Source: Agrobacterium albertimagni AOL15
GTDB taxonomy: Bacteria > Pseudomonadota > Alphaproteobacteria > Rhizobiales > Rhizobiaceae
NCBI RefSeq assembly: GCF_000300855.1
Contig: NZ_ALJF01000006.1
Location: 425,451-489,450, forward strand
Length of the DNA stretch: 64,000 nt
Reading direction: 5' to 3'
Below the pieces are notes generated by a model. It was not told the origin of the DNA, did no database searches, and saw only the letters and a program-made list of their open reading frames with translations. The translations under genes and the position numbers were made by a program. Positions within the stretch are counted from its first letter, which is position 1; every line of letters begins with the position of its first letter. Below, in pieces: positions 55,715 to 64,000 of this stretch.

Positions 55715-55773
55715 CAGCACTTTCTCTTGAGAGCCGGGCCGCCGCGCCGGCAAAATTTCATTAAAATCCTAGA

Positions 55774-57072
55774 TTAGTCTTCGAAAGGGTCCGTCACAAG
55801 TATGGTGTCGTCGCGTTCCGGACTTGTCGACAGAAGGGCGACCGGGGCTCCGATCAGTTCTTCGACCTGACGGACATATTTGATCGCCTGAGCCGGCAAA
55901 TCCGCCCATTTCCGGGCTCCGACGGTCGATTCCTTCCAGCCTTCAAGCGTGATGTAGATCGGCTCGACACGCGCCTGAGCCGCTTGAGCGGCCGGCAGAT
56001 AGTCGATTTCCTGGCCGTCGAGCTTGTAGCCGACACAGATCTTCAGCTCTTCCAAGCCATCGAGAACGTCGAGTTTGGTCAAAGCAATGCCGGTGATTCC
56101 ATTGGTGGCGACCGACTGGCGCACGAGCGCTGCGTCGAACCAGCCGCAACGGCGCTTGCGGCCCGTGACCGTGCCGAATTCATGGCCCTTCTCGCCGAGA
56201 AACTGGCCGATCTCGTCATGCAGCTCGGTCGGGAACGGACCTTCGCCGACGCGGGTCGTGTAGGCCTTGGTAATCCCGAGGATATAGCCGAGCGAGCCCG
56301 GGCCCATGCCGGAACCGGCAGCGGCCTGGCCGGCAACCGTGTTCGACGAGGTGACGAAAGGATAGGTGCCGTGGTCGATGTCGAGCAGGGACCCTTGCGC
56401 ACCTTCGAACAGGATGCGCGAGCCCTTGCGGCGCTCCTTGTCCAGGAGCACCCAGACCGAATCCATGAAGGGCAGAACGCGATCGGCGATCGAGGTCAGC
56501 TCGTCCATGATGGTCTTGTGCTCGATTTCGGCCACGCCAAAACCGCGACGCAGCGCGTTGTGATGGGTAAGGATCCGTTCGACCTTGCCTTCCAGAGCAT
56601 CGAGGTCGGCGAGGTCCATGACGCGGATCGCGCGACGGCCGACCTTGTCTTCATAGGCCGGGCCGATGCCGCGGCGGGTCGTGCCGATCTTGGTGCCGCT
56701 ATTGGAGGCCGCATCTTCGCGCATGCCGTCGAGTTCGCGGTGCAGCGAGAGAATCAGCGTGGCGTTTTCGGCAATGCGCAGATTGTCCGGCGTCACTTCG
56801 ACGCCCTGATCCTTCAGCCGGCCGATTTCAGCGATCAGCGCATGCGGATCGACGACGACGCCGTTGCCGATCACGGCCTTCTTCCCCGGACGCACGACGC
56901 CCGACGGAAGCAGGGACAGTTTGTAGGAAACGCCGTCGATGACGAGCGTGTGGCCGGCATTGTGTCCGCCCTGGAAGCGGACCACGATGTCCGCACGTTC
57001 GGAGAGCCAGTCGACAATCTTGCCCTTGCCCTCGTCACCCCATTGCGAACCAATCACCACGACATTCGTCAT
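55774..57072 (-). CDS. purA: Adenylosuccinate synthetase
   Basis: A 432-residue enzyme making adenylosuccinate from IMP, aspartate and GTP (AMP synthesis). It opens [20 protein letters not shown], the GTP-binding loop with catalytic Asp and Lys, and carries [14 protein letters not shown] with the catalytic His, [14 protein letters not shown] and [20 protein letters not shown], ending with [16 protein letters not shown]. Full length. The ATG at 57072 is used; a GTG directly before it is in frame. Confidence 0.97.
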   Translation of the reverse strand: MTNVVVIGSQWGDEGKGKIVDWLSERADIVVRFQGGHNAGHTLVIDGVSYKLSLLPSGVVRPGKKAVIGNGVVVDPHALIAEIGRLKDQGVEVTPDNLRIAENATLILSLHRELDGMREDAASNSGTKIGTTRRGIGPAYEDKVGRRAIRVMDLADLDALEGKVERILTHHNALRRGFGVAEIEHKTIMDELTSIADRVLPFMDSVWVLLDKERRKGSRILFEGAQGSLLDIDHGTYPFVTSSNTVAGQAAAGSGMGPGSLGYILGITKAYTTRVGEGPFPTELHDEIGQFLGEKGHEFGTVTGRKRRCGWFDAALVRQSVATNGITGIALTKLDVLDGLEELKICVGYKLDGQEIDYLPAAQAAQARVEPIYITLEGWKESTVGARKWADLPAQAIKYVRQVEELIGAPVALLSTSPERDDTILVTDPFED

Positions 57073-57268
57073 CACATAATCCTGTATATTGCGCAGTGCC
57101 TGCGCCTACCCAAACCCGCGCATCTATACTGTGTTGTTTTTGGGAAATCGACCCGTCTTGACCGGCGATTTGGCTTTTTACGTGACAAACAATCCCCTCT
57201 GGCCTATTTCGGAGGCAATTCGCGCCGTGACAGACCGGGGGCACACGGGTTCTGCACGGGGCGTCCGC

Positions 57269-58186
57269 ATGCAGGGAATGATGTCTTTGCCCATCCGCGC
57301 CTATAGTTTTCTCGTCATCACGACCTTGCTCTGGGGCGGCAACACGATTGCCGGCAAGCTGGCGCTTGGCCATGTCAGCCCGATGGTGCTGAGCTTTGGC
57401 CGCTGGGCGCTTGCGACCCTGGTAATTGCATCGATCGCGATTCCCCAGATCCGCAAGGACTGGGAGGTCCTTAAAGCCAACTGGAAGCTGCTGATCTTCT
57501 ACGGCGCGGTGGGCTATGCCGCCTTCAACGGTTTTCTTTATACGGCGCTGAAATACACGAGCGCCGTGAATGGCGCGATCGAACAGGGCGCCATCCCGGT
57601 CCTGATCTTCGTCATCAACTTCCTGCTGTTTCGCATCGCCGTCTCTGCGGTCCAGATCCTCGGCTTCATGATCAGCTTCATCGGCGCGGCGGTCACCGCC
57701 TCTCATGGCGATCTCCAGACCTTGCTTACCCTGACGCTGAACTATGGCGATCTTCTGATGCTGTTTGCCGGTATCGCCTACGCGATCTACACCGTGTCAT
57801 TGCGCTGGAAGCCGCCGGTTCACTGGAAGAGCCTGATGGCCGTGCCGGCACTCGCCGCCGCAATCACCTGTCTGCCGCTGCTCTGGTGGGAAGCGGGCCG
57901 CGGCGAACTGATCCTGCCCGACACGCGCGGCTGGCTCATCATCCTTTATGCGGGCCTGTTCCCCTCGCTGATCTCCCAGATCCTCTATATCAAGGGTGTC
58001 GAAGGCATTGGCGCAAACCGCGCAGGCCTCTTCATCAATCTGGTGCCGGTCTTCGGTACGCTTCTATCGGTCACCATCCTCGGCGAAAAGCTGGAAGTCT
58101 TCCATGTCGTGGCATTGGTGCTCGTTCTCGGTGGCATCGCGATTGCCGAATGGGGCAAGCCCGCCCCCGACAAGGCTCCGCGCTGA
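57269..58186 (+). CDS. DMT-family (EamA) transporter
   Basis: A 305-residue membrane protein with ten helices in two EamA repeats. The first begins FLVITTLLWGGNTIAGKLAL, and the second includes GDLLMLFAGIAYAIYTVSLR and YAGLFPSLISQILYIKGVEG with FINLVPVFGTLLSVTILGEK. Such proteins export amino acids or metabolites; the substrate is unknown. ATGs at 57269, 57278 and 57281 are possible starts; the frame continues upstream into the purA promoter region and is not used. It is divergent from purA. Confidence 0.88.
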   Translation: MQGMMSLPIRAYSFLVITTLLWGGNTIAGKLALGHVSPMVLSFGRWALATLVIASIAIPQIRKDWEVLKANWKLLIFYGAVGYAAFNGFLYTALKYTSAVNGAIEQGAIPVLIFVINFLLFRIAVSAVQILGFMISFIGAAVTASHGDLQTLLTLTLNYGDLLMLFAGIAYAIYTVSLRWKPPVHWKSLMAVPALAAAITCLPLLWWEAGRGELILPDTRGWLIILYAGLFPSLISQILYIKGVEGIGANRAGLFINLVPVFGTLLSVTILGEKLEVFHVVALVLVLGGIAIAEWGKPAPDKAPR

Positions 58187-58201
58187 CAATCTTAAGCAAG
58201 G

Positions 58202-58966
58202 TTAGCCGACCGACAGGATGGACACGTCTCCAGCAACAACACGCGCGGCGGTCAGCCGTCCGGTGCGATAGCAATGCGTGTCGAGACTGACCCGATCCGG
58301 GCCGACATGGGCCTCGCGCATGGGCGTATGCCCGTGGAAGACGCGCACCGGCAAACCTGGACCTAGATCGAGGAACGATCGCCTGATCCACATGAGATCG
58401 TCATCGGTCTGCTCGGACAGCGGTCGTCCTGGCTTGAGCCCGGCATGGGCGAACACATCCGTGCCCAGGGTGAGGAGCACAGGCAGCGATCTGAGAAACT
58501 CCACATGGCTGCTCGGAACTGCATTCCGGATGGCCTCGCGCAGGGCGAAGCGGTTGGTGGGCAGATTGAAGCCGTCCATCACCACACCATAGGACGCGAA
58601 GGTTGTCTCCGCACCGTGGTCGAGGACCCAGTCACCGGCCGGATCGCCGTCGAGAAAGGCGAGGAAGGCATCGTCGTGATTGCCGCGCAGGCAAACCCGC
58701 TCGAAACCAGACGGCGGCGACGCTGTAAGATGATAGAGGACGGCAGCGGATTTCGGCCCTCGGTCGACATAGTCGCCGAGCATCACGATCAGCTTGCGCC
58801 CCTCGGTCGACAGGGCGTCCTCGCGGATCATGTCTTCCAGTTCCAGAAGCGCGTCGAGACAGCCGTGAACGTCACCGATCGCATAGACAGCGGCATAGTC
58901 GGCGGGATCGATGACGAGACGTGGCGCACGGCCCGGCTCAGTGCTCATCAGACCCTCATCACCCAT
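58202..58966 (-). CDS. Serine/threonine protein phosphatase-like metallophosphatase
   Basis: A 254-residue PPP-family phosphatase with the complete metal motif set: AIGDVHGCLDAL, VMLGDYVDRGP, CLRGNHDDAF, and later histidines in VFAHAGL and VFHGHTPMR. It resembles bacteriophage lambda-type and Shewanella-type PP2A-like phosphatases. The ATG at 58966 is fixed by a strong AGGAGGT ribosome site 6 bases before it. The substrate (phosphoprotein or Ap4A) is not determinable. It converges with the DMT transporter gene with 15 bases between. Confidence 0.9.
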   Translation of the reverse strand: MGDEGLMSTEPGRAPRLVIDPADYAAVYAIGDVHGCLDALLELEDMIREDALSTEGRKLIVMLGDYVDRGPKSAAVLYHLTASPPSGFERVCLRGNHDDAFLAFLDGDPAGDWVLDHGAETTFASYGVVMDGFNLPTNRFALREAIRNAVPSSHVEFLRSLPVLLTLGTDVFAHAGLKPGRPLSEQTDDDLMWIRRSFLDLGPGLPVRVFHGHTPMREAHVGPDRVSLDTHCYRTGRLTAARVVAGDVSILSVG

Positions 58967-59025
58967 TGGACACCTCCTGTCCCGTCGCTGCGCTGCACGC
59001 ATCAAGAGAAAAGCGTATCGGCACG

Positions 59026-59054
59026 AAAAAGGCCAGCCCCCACAGGGGCCGGCC
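59026..59054 (-). terminator. Terminator after Pro-rich membrane protein gene
   Basis: On the minus strand GGCCGGCCCC pairs with GGGGCTGGCC (one G-U) around TGTG, followed by TTTTTCG. It lies 22 bases past the stop. Confidence 0.85.
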
Positions 59055-59076
59055 TCGCAGTGCATTGGTACACCGA

Positions 59077-59430
59077 TTAAGGTGTTGTGGTTGCCGGCGG
59101 CGTATCGGTGGCACCACCAGTCGGAGCCGGTGCGGCCGGAGCCGGATCGGTTGCAGGCGGCGGGGTGACCGGATCAGCAGCCGGAGGCGTTGTCGTATCA
59201 GCCGGCGGCGGGGCCGGAGCATCGGCCGGCGGGGCTGCGGGCGTGCTGCTTTCCGTAGCGGGCGTAGCCGGCGTTTCGGCAGTGTTCGTGCCACCGAAGA
59301 CGAAGAAGGCGCCGGCTGCGATCACCACGATAAGCAGGATGGCGATGCCCCAGGTCGCGCCGCCGCCAGCAGTGGTCTGCTGGGTTACGTGCGGACGCTG
59401 ATCGAGGCGGGGATCAGGACGTTGGTCCAT
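59077..59430 (-). CDS. Small Pro/Ala/Thr-rich single-pass membrane protein
   Basis: A 117-residue protein with a short charged N-terminus, one membrane helix near 27-46 (TWGIAILLIVVIAAGAFFVF) and a 65-residue Pro/Ala/Thr-rich tail (PADAPAPPPADTTTPPAADP). A strong AGGAGGAAACACC ribosome site precedes the ATG. Function unknown; such tails often cross the periplasm or cell wall layer. A good terminator follows. It lies 80 bases after the DUF1236-like gene on the same strand. Confidence 0.75.
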   Translation of the reverse strand: MDQRPDPRLDQRPHVTQQTTAGGGATWGIAILLIVVIAAGAFFVFGGTNTAETPATPATESSTPAAPPADAPAPPPADTTTPPAADPVTPPPATDPAPAAPAPTGGATDTPPATTTP

Positions 59431-59510
59431 GGTGTTTCCTCCTGGATTGGATGACCGACGGCTGCGCGGCCGGTCAAAATCTCGTTTCTATAAAGGCTGG
59501 CGATCGTCGC

Positions 59511-59909
59511 TTACTGAACGACGCCGACGACGACGTAGGTCTGCGGGTCAACGATGACGCGCTGATTGTTGACCACTGCATAGGCGTAGGTCGGATCTTC
59601 GGGGATCGTGGTCAGCACGACTTCCTGCGGAAGGGGTTCACCGACGACCACCTGCCGCTCGATGACGACCGGCTGGGCCGGGATCGGCTGCTGCTGGACA
59701 TAGGTGACAACCCGCTCCGGCGGCGGAGCAACAGCGGTACCCGCGATGGCACCGACGACGCCGCCCACGGCTGCACCGACAGGACCGCCGACAATGGCAC
59801 CGGTCACTGCACCACCGGCAGCACCGGTGACAGTGCCTTCTTGTGCCAGGACTGGAGAAGCGACAGCACCAAGTACTACAGCTCCAAGAGCGATAATCTT
59901 CGTATTCAT
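59511..59909 (-). CDS. Secreted Gly-rich DUF1236-like protein
   Basis: A 132-residue exported protein. The signal peptide MNTKIIALGAVVLGAVASPV ends near LAQEG. A glycine/alanine/valine-rich segment (GAAGGAVTGAIVGGPVGAAV) resembling a glycine-zipper follows, then a Pro/Gln/Val part and a C-terminal VVNNQRVIVDPQTYVVVGVV that matches the DUF1236 ending. The ATG at 59909 follows AAAGGA; an upstream in-frame ATG at 59936 adds nine residues. Glycine-zipper proteins insert in or lie along the outer membrane; the role here is unknown. Confidence 0.8.
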   Translation of the reverse strand: MNTKIIALGAVVLGAVASPVLAQEGTVTGAAGGAVTGAIVGGPVGAAVGGVVGAIAGTAVAPPPERVVTYVQQQPIPAQPVVIERQVVVGEPLPQEVVLTTIPEDPTYAYAVVNNQRVIVDPQTYVVVGVVQ

Positions 59910-60171
59910 GGCTTGATCCTTTCCGTTGACTGCCATTGACGGAAAGAACGGACTTCACAGGAAATTGTTCCGCGAACCTCTCCCAAGCCTCTACTACAAG
60001 CCTTTGGAAAAATTGGCAGAATTTAGGCAGAGGCGTAATGCTTGAGGCAGGGATTACTGCAGGTGGCAGTAAAACGCTATTCGTTCAACGGGCACGCCGA
60101 GACCGAAGCTGAAGAGCAACAAGACGCGTTCGCGGCAGGAATGGCAGCGTCATGCTGATGTGGAAAGCAGC

Positions 60172-61599
60172 TCAGGCACCCCAGCCGACGATGCCCTTGA
60201 TCTCGAGAAAGTCGTGGATACCCCAGTCGGCATATTCGCGGCCATTGCCGGATTGTTTGTAGCCACCGAACGGGGCAGACGTGTCCCAATCAGGGTAGTT
60301 CAGATAGACGGAGCCGGCGCGCATACGGGCAGCAACCCGCCGCGCATGGTCGATATCCCGCGACTGGACATAGGCGGCGAGGCCATAGACGGTGTCGTTG
60401 GCAATCGCGATCGCCTCCTCTTCCGTCTCGTAAGGCATGATCGACAGCACGGGACCAAAGATCTCTTCACGGGCAATCGTCATATCCGGCGTCACATGGC
60501 CGAAAACCGTCGGACGGATGTAGTAGCCGCGGTTCAGGCCCTCTGGCCGCCCGGGTCCGCCGGTGACCAGCAGCGCGCCCTCTTCGATCCCCACTTCGAT
60601 CAGCCGCTGGATCTTGTTGTATTGAACGTCGCTGACGACAGGACCGAGGACGGTATCTTCAGCCCGCGGGTTCCCGACCTTGTGAGCGTCCGCGGCTTCC
60701 CGCGCGATATGCAGCGCCTCGTCGTGGCGATCAGCTGGCACCAGCATCCGCGTCGGTGCATCGCAAGACTGGCCCGAATTGCCGAAACAGCCCTCCACGC
60801 CCTTGCGCACGGCAGTTCCGAAATCGGCGTCAGGAAGAATGATATTGGCTGACTTGCCGCCCAGTTCCTGCGCCACACGCTTGACCGTATCGGCCGCCGT
60901 CTTGGCGACGATGATGCCTGCCCGCGTCGAGCCGGTGAACGACACCATGTCGACATCAGGATGGCCTGCCATCACCTGACCAACTTCGGGCCCGCGGCCA
61001 TTGACGAGGTTCAACACCCCATCAGGCGTCCCAGCCGCCTGCATCACCTCGGCAAAGATCAGCCCCGAGATCGGGGCGATCTCCGAGGGCTTGAGCACGA
61101 CGGTGCAGCCGGCGGCGATTGCCGGCGCGACCTTGCAAACGATCTGGTTGAGCGGCCAGTTCCACGGTGTGATCAGCGCACAGACGCCGATCGGCTCCTT
61201 GACGATGCGGGTCGAGCCGCGCTGCTCGATGAATTCGAAGCTCTTGAAGGCGGCGATCGTGGCCTCGAGATGCGCTCGCCCTGCCTCGGCTTGAGAGTCC
61301 CGTGCGAAAGTGAGCGGCGCCCCCATCTCCCGGCTGACGGCCTGGGCGATGTCTTCGAAGCGCTCGTTGTAGACGGCAAGGATGCGCTCGAGAAGCTCCA
61401 GCCGCTCTGACCGGTCGGTCAGTGAGAAAGTGGCAAAGGCTTTTCGGGCGGCTGCCACGGCGCGGTCGACATCACCGCGTCCACCGATCGAGATCGTCGT
61501 GAAGGGCTCCTCGGTGGCCGGATCGATGACATCAAGAACCGCAGGCTCCAGCGGATCGACCCACGCACCGTCTATGAAGAACTTCAGATGGTTGGACAT
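60172..61599 (-). CDS. Aldehyde dehydrogenase (NAD(P)+)
   Basis: A 475-residue cytosolic dehydrogenase of the ALDH superfamily. Catalytic Cys279 is in GNSGQSCD, general base Glu245 in QELGGKSANI, the dinucleotide loop is FTGSTRAG, and ALITPWNWPL holds the oxyanion Asn. EEIFGPVLSIMPY and APFGGYKQSGNGRE complete the fold. The motif NSGQSC in place of the more common NQGQCC marks the class that oxidises various aliphatic or amino aldehydes. It is 111 bases after the FAD oxidoreductase gene on the same strand, which suggests a joint amine-catabolic role, for example oxidising an aminoaldehyde. Confidence 0.93.
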   Translation of the reverse strand: MSNHLKFFIDGAWVDPLEPAVLDVIDPATEEPFTTISIGGRGDVDRAVAAARKAFATFSLTDRSERLELLERILAVYNERFEDIAQAVSREMGAPLTFARDSQAEAGRAHLEATIAAFKSFEFIEQRGSTRIVKEPIGVCALITPWNWPLNQIVCKVAPAIAAGCTVVLKPSEIAPISGLIFAEVMQAAGTPDGVLNLVNGRGPEVGQVMAGHPDVDMVSFTGSTRAGIIVAKTAADTVKRVAQELGGKSANIILPDADFGTAVRKGVEGCFGNSGQSCDAPTRMLVPADRHDEALHIAREAADAHKVGNPRAEDTVLGPVVSDVQYNKIQRLIEVGIEEGALLVTGGPGRPEGLNRGYYIRPTVFGHVTPDMTIAREEIFGPVLSIMPYETEEEAIAIANDTVYGLAAYVQSRDIDHARRVAARMRAGSVYLNYPDWDTSAPFGGYKQSGNGREYADWGIHDFLEIKGIVGWGA

Positions 61600-61710
61600 G
61601 CGGGCTCCAGCGGAGTGAAAGTAAGGTGGTTGGCACTATTGGTCACATGCCGGATCACGGCAAGCATGCAAGACGGCGTGATCAGGCTTTCCCCAACCTG
61701 AATGCGGGGA

Positions 61711-62985
61711 TCAGCGTTCCAGTCCATCGAGCAGTCGATACCAGGCAAGATGAGCAGCGACCCCGAGACGTCGGAAGCGATGCAGCGGAATGGGGACCAG
61801 GGGCGAAATCGGCAGTGGCAGGGCCTCGCGGCTCCCCTCGGCCAGATACCGCGCGAGAACTCCACCGAGCGCCACCATCAGCCCGATGCCGCGCCCCTGA
61901 CAGCCGGCCGCCATCAGAAGTCCCGGCTGAGGTTCATGCAAGTGCGGCATATAGTCGGGCGTCATCGCGACACGACCGAACCAGCGCTGTTCGATCCGCA
62001 TGGAGCCAAGCATCGGAAAGAGCCGACGCATGGCCCTCTCCAGATGCAGCCAGTCGTCTGTCGATTGCGGCACGCGCATCGGAGCCCGCCCACCGAACAC
62101 AAGACGTCCGTCGGCACTGCGGCGATAGTAAAGGACGATCCGCCGGCTGTCTGAGACGGCCTGTCCGCTCGGCAGTATGAAATCGAAATCCGGCGGCAGC
62201 GGCTCCGTGGCGATCTGGAAGGAATGCAGCCAGACAAGGCTCCGGGCGAGGTTCGGCACCAGCCCCTCGGAATAGGCGTTGGTCGCAACGAGGACTTTCC
62301 GAGCACGGAACGAGCGACCGGACCGCGTGGAGACTTGCCAGAAGGTTCCTTCCCTCTGCAGCGACGTGGCGGCATCATTCAGCAGCAGCGCTGCGCCGGC
62401 TTCCGTTGCGATACGCGCGAGTTCATGCACGAGCGCCAGCGGATTGACGACACCGGCGCGCCGATCGAGAAAACCGCCGCGATAGCCTTCGGCACCGGTC
62501 AGGAGCGCAATCTCTGCCGGATTGAGAAGCGCGACATCCGCGCCTTGCGCCCGCCATTGCCGGTTGCGCTGTACCGCCGCCTGCATGGCGGTCTCGGTAT
62601 GCGCCGCCTGAATCCAGCCGGAGCGCGTATGCTCGACGTCGAGACCTTCGCGGGCGATGAGATCGAAGACGAAATCTGCCGTCCCCGCCGAAAACTCGAT
62701 GAGCCTTCGACCGGCCTCATCACCGAAAAGCGCAAGCAGCGTTTCCGGATCCTGCTTCAGCCCAGGGATCACCTGGCCGCCATTCACCCCGGATGCCCCG
62801 TCACCGATCCCACCGGCTTCGATAACCTGAACCGATAGCCCGGCGCGCGCTGCATGCAGCGCCGTCGACAATCCCTGATATCCGGCGCCGATGACAACGA
62901 GGTCGAGATCGCCCTCTTCACAGCGACAGTGAAGCGGCGAAACGGGGCGTCGCCAAACGGACGAGACCGGAATTGCGGACTGCAT
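61711..62985 (-). CDS. FAD-dependent oxidoreductase, PuuB/DAO type
   Basis: A 424-residue flavoprotein of the DAO superfamily. The FAD-binding fold is LDLVVIGAGYQGLSTALHAA, then GASGVNGGQVIPGLKQDP, which is typical of gamma-glutamylputrescine oxidase-like enzymes. C-terminal motifs are YYRRSADGRLVFGGRAPMRV and MTPDYMPHLHEPQPGLLMAA. It starts with ATG 62985 after an AGGTCTCACC site; an earlier in-frame start at 63051 is possible but less supported. The aldehyde dehydrogenase gene follows on the same strand, so the pair may oxidise a polyamine derivative; substrate unproven. Confidence 0.88.
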   Translation of the reverse strand: MQSAIPVSSVWRRPVSPLHCRCEEGDLDLVVIGAGYQGLSTALHAARAGLSVQVIEAGGIGDGASGVNGGQVIPGLKQDPETLLALFGDEAGRRLIEFSAGTADFVFDLIAREGLDVEHTRSGWIQAAHTETAMQAAVQRNRQWRAQGADVALLNPAEIALLTGAEGYRGGFLDRRAGVVNPLALVHELARIATEAGAALLLNDAATSLQREGTFWQVSTRSGRSFRARKVLVATNAYSEGLVPNLARSLVWLHSFQIATEPLPPDFDFILPSGQAVSDSRRIVLYYRRSADGRLVFGGRAPMRVPQSTDDWLHLERAMRRLFPMLGSMRIEQRWFGRVAMTPDYMPHLHEPQPGLLMAAGCQGRGIGLMVALGGVLARYLAEGSREALPLPISPLVPIPLHRFRRLGVAAHLAWYRLLDGLER

Positions 62986-63138
62986 AAAGGTGAGACCTGA
63001 ACACGATTGGAAAAATCGTCGGGCAATCTGCCCCGCCCCAACAAACCACACAATAAACGTCAGGCTGTATTTTGGCCGATGGGTAGAATGACCGATTACT
63101 ACTTAAGCCGCGATGGATAATCAAACTTCAGAACATTC

Positions 63139-63831
63139 TCATGCTTCGCTGGGGAGCTGCCAATCAATCGCGTTTCTGCCCTTGGAGAGAAGATACTCAT
63201 TGGCTTGCGAAAAATGCCGACAGCCGAAGAAACCGTTATGCGCCGACAGCGGCGACGGATGCGGCGCCTTCAAGACCAGATGGCGGGACCCGTCGACAAA
63301 GGCGGCCTTCTTCTGCGCATAGGAGCCCCACAGCATGAAGACGACATGCTCGCAGTCCTCGTTCACGGCGCGGATAACCGCATCGGTAAAGCGCTCCCAG
63401 CCTTGGCCCTGATGCGAGGCCGCCCGCGCCTCTTCGACCGTCAGCACGCTGTTGAGCAGCAGCACCCCCTGTTGCGCCCAGTGCTCCAGGGAGCCGTGGC
63501 GCGCCGGCGCAATACCGAGATCGCTCTGCAGTTCCTTGTAGATGTTGACGAGCGACGGCGGGATGCGCACGCCGGGTCTAACGCTGAAGCAGAGCCCATG
63601 CGCCTGCCCTGCCCCGTGATAGGGATCCTGGCCGAGGATCACCACCCGGACTTCGTCGAGCGGCGTCAGATCGAGCGCCCGGAAATACTCCGCCCCCTTG
63701 GGAAAGATCTGCTTGCCGGCCGCCTTTTCAGCCTGCAGGAAAACCTTGAGATGGCGCATGTAGGGCTGCGCGAACTCGTCTCCCAGCACCGCTTTCCAGC
63801 TGTCTTCGAGCCTGACACCCGCCTCCGCCAT
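63139..63831 (-). CDS. ung: Uracil-DNA glycosylase, family 1
   Basis: A 230-residue DNA-repair enzyme that removes uracil from DNA. Motif A is [20 protein letters not shown] with the catalytic Asp, and motif B is [20 protein letters not shown] with the catalytic His; [20 protein letters not shown] lies between. These are diagnostic of family 1 Ung. The ATG at 63831 starts [13 protein letters not shown]; an upstream in-frame stretch is Arg-rich. Full length. It is divergent from the partial gene at the right edge. Confidence 0.95.
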   Translation of the reverse strand: MAEAGVRLEDSWKAVLGDEFAQPYMRHLKVFLQAEKAAGKQIFPKGAEYFRALDLTPLDEVRVVILGQDPYHGAGQAHGLCFSVRPGVRIPPSLVNIYKELQSDLGIAPARHGSLEHWAQQGVLLLNSVLTVEEARAASHQGQGWERFTDAVIRAVNEDCEHVVFMLWGSYAQKKAAFVDGSRHLVLKAPHPSPLSAHNGFFGCRHFSQANEYLLSKGRNAIDWQLPSEA

Positions 63832-63929
63832 TGCCGCCGCTCCTCGTTCTCGCTTACATGCTTGGAGACGATAGAGAGCCGGCAACCGGACCTGTCAACC
63901 TCAACCCGAGCCGAGCACACAAGAGAACC

Positions 63930-64000
63930 GTGAAGTCACTCCTGAAACTCTGGCGCCGCCAGCGCATACTGACCTCGGCATTCCTGCTGGCGATGGCGCT
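63930..64000 (+). CDS. Start of a gene cut by the right edge, membrane or exported protein
   Basis: A GTG at 63930, after AAGAGAACC, opens a frame that stays open to the edge: KSLLKLWRRQRILTSAFLLA. The basic start followed by a hydrophobic run looks like a signal anchor or signal peptide. Too short to identify. Confidence 0.4.
   Translation, partial: MKSLLKLWRRQRILTSAFLLAMA

Overview
The window looks like a stretch of chromosome from a Rhizobiaceae-type alphaproteobacterium (Rhizobium / Agrobacterium / Sinorhizobium relatives). The base composition is GC-rich. The cell-cycle genes sciP, ctrA and chpT sit together. There are rhizobial palindromic mosaic repeats, a rhizobial-style urease operon with extra accessory genes, and several proteins known mainly from Rhizobiales. 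I cannot name a species. I saw no rRNA, tRNA, CRISPR array, transposase or integrase.

Layout. 1-10989 (minus strand) is a urea block: the urea ABC transporter urtABCDE, a secreted esterase, then the urease genes ureD, ureA, ureB and ureC (ureC cut by the left edge) interleaved with three small accessory genes. 11214-14313 encodes heme oxygenase plus a bacteriophytochrome HWE kinase with a receiver. 14946-19245 encodes a large fusion of an NCS1-type permease to a hybrid histidine kinase, and its LuxR-type response regulator. A (GCGAGTA)x10 array with a degenerate inverted partner follows. 19545-25099 (minus) is a complete branched-chain amino acid type ABC transporter (livH-M-G-F, DUF6867, livK). 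25373-38162 holds methyl-amine catabolism: a dimethylglycine/sarcosine dehydrogenase and the four-subunit sarcosine oxidase soxBDAG, with a PAS-PAS chemoreceptor, a TetR/Bcr-type efflux pair and a membrane metallophosphoesterase between them. 38381-41143 encodes CysQ, a DUF2793 phage-like protein and a LuxR regulator without a synthase.

41546-47743 is a compact cell-cycle locus: sciP, pqiA-like, a GNAT-like gene, fliJ-like, ctrA, a degenerate receiver, chpT, eipA (DUF1134) and a membrane coiled-coil protein. The upstream regions carry near-consensus CtrA boxes, and six GANTC methylation sites lie before ctrA. 47786-57072 is housekeeping: rRNA/tRNA methyltransferase, pseudouridine synthase, rpoH, an ABC-2 exporter, a large Pro/Glu/Ala-rich membrane protein and purA. 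57269-64000 holds a DMT exporter, a protein phosphatase-like enzyme, two small envelope proteins, an aldehyde dehydrogenase, an FAD amine oxidoreductase, ung and the start of one more gene.

How parts work together. Urea is imported by UrtABCDE and hydrolysed by urease. Methylated glycines are demethylated by the dehydrogenase and sarcosine oxidase. ChpT passes phosphate to CtrA, and SciP restrains CtrA. The most unusual object is the permease-kinase fusion at 14946-18329, a candidate transporter-derived sensor lying between two nitrogen-substrate ABC transporters. Its ligand is not known to me.
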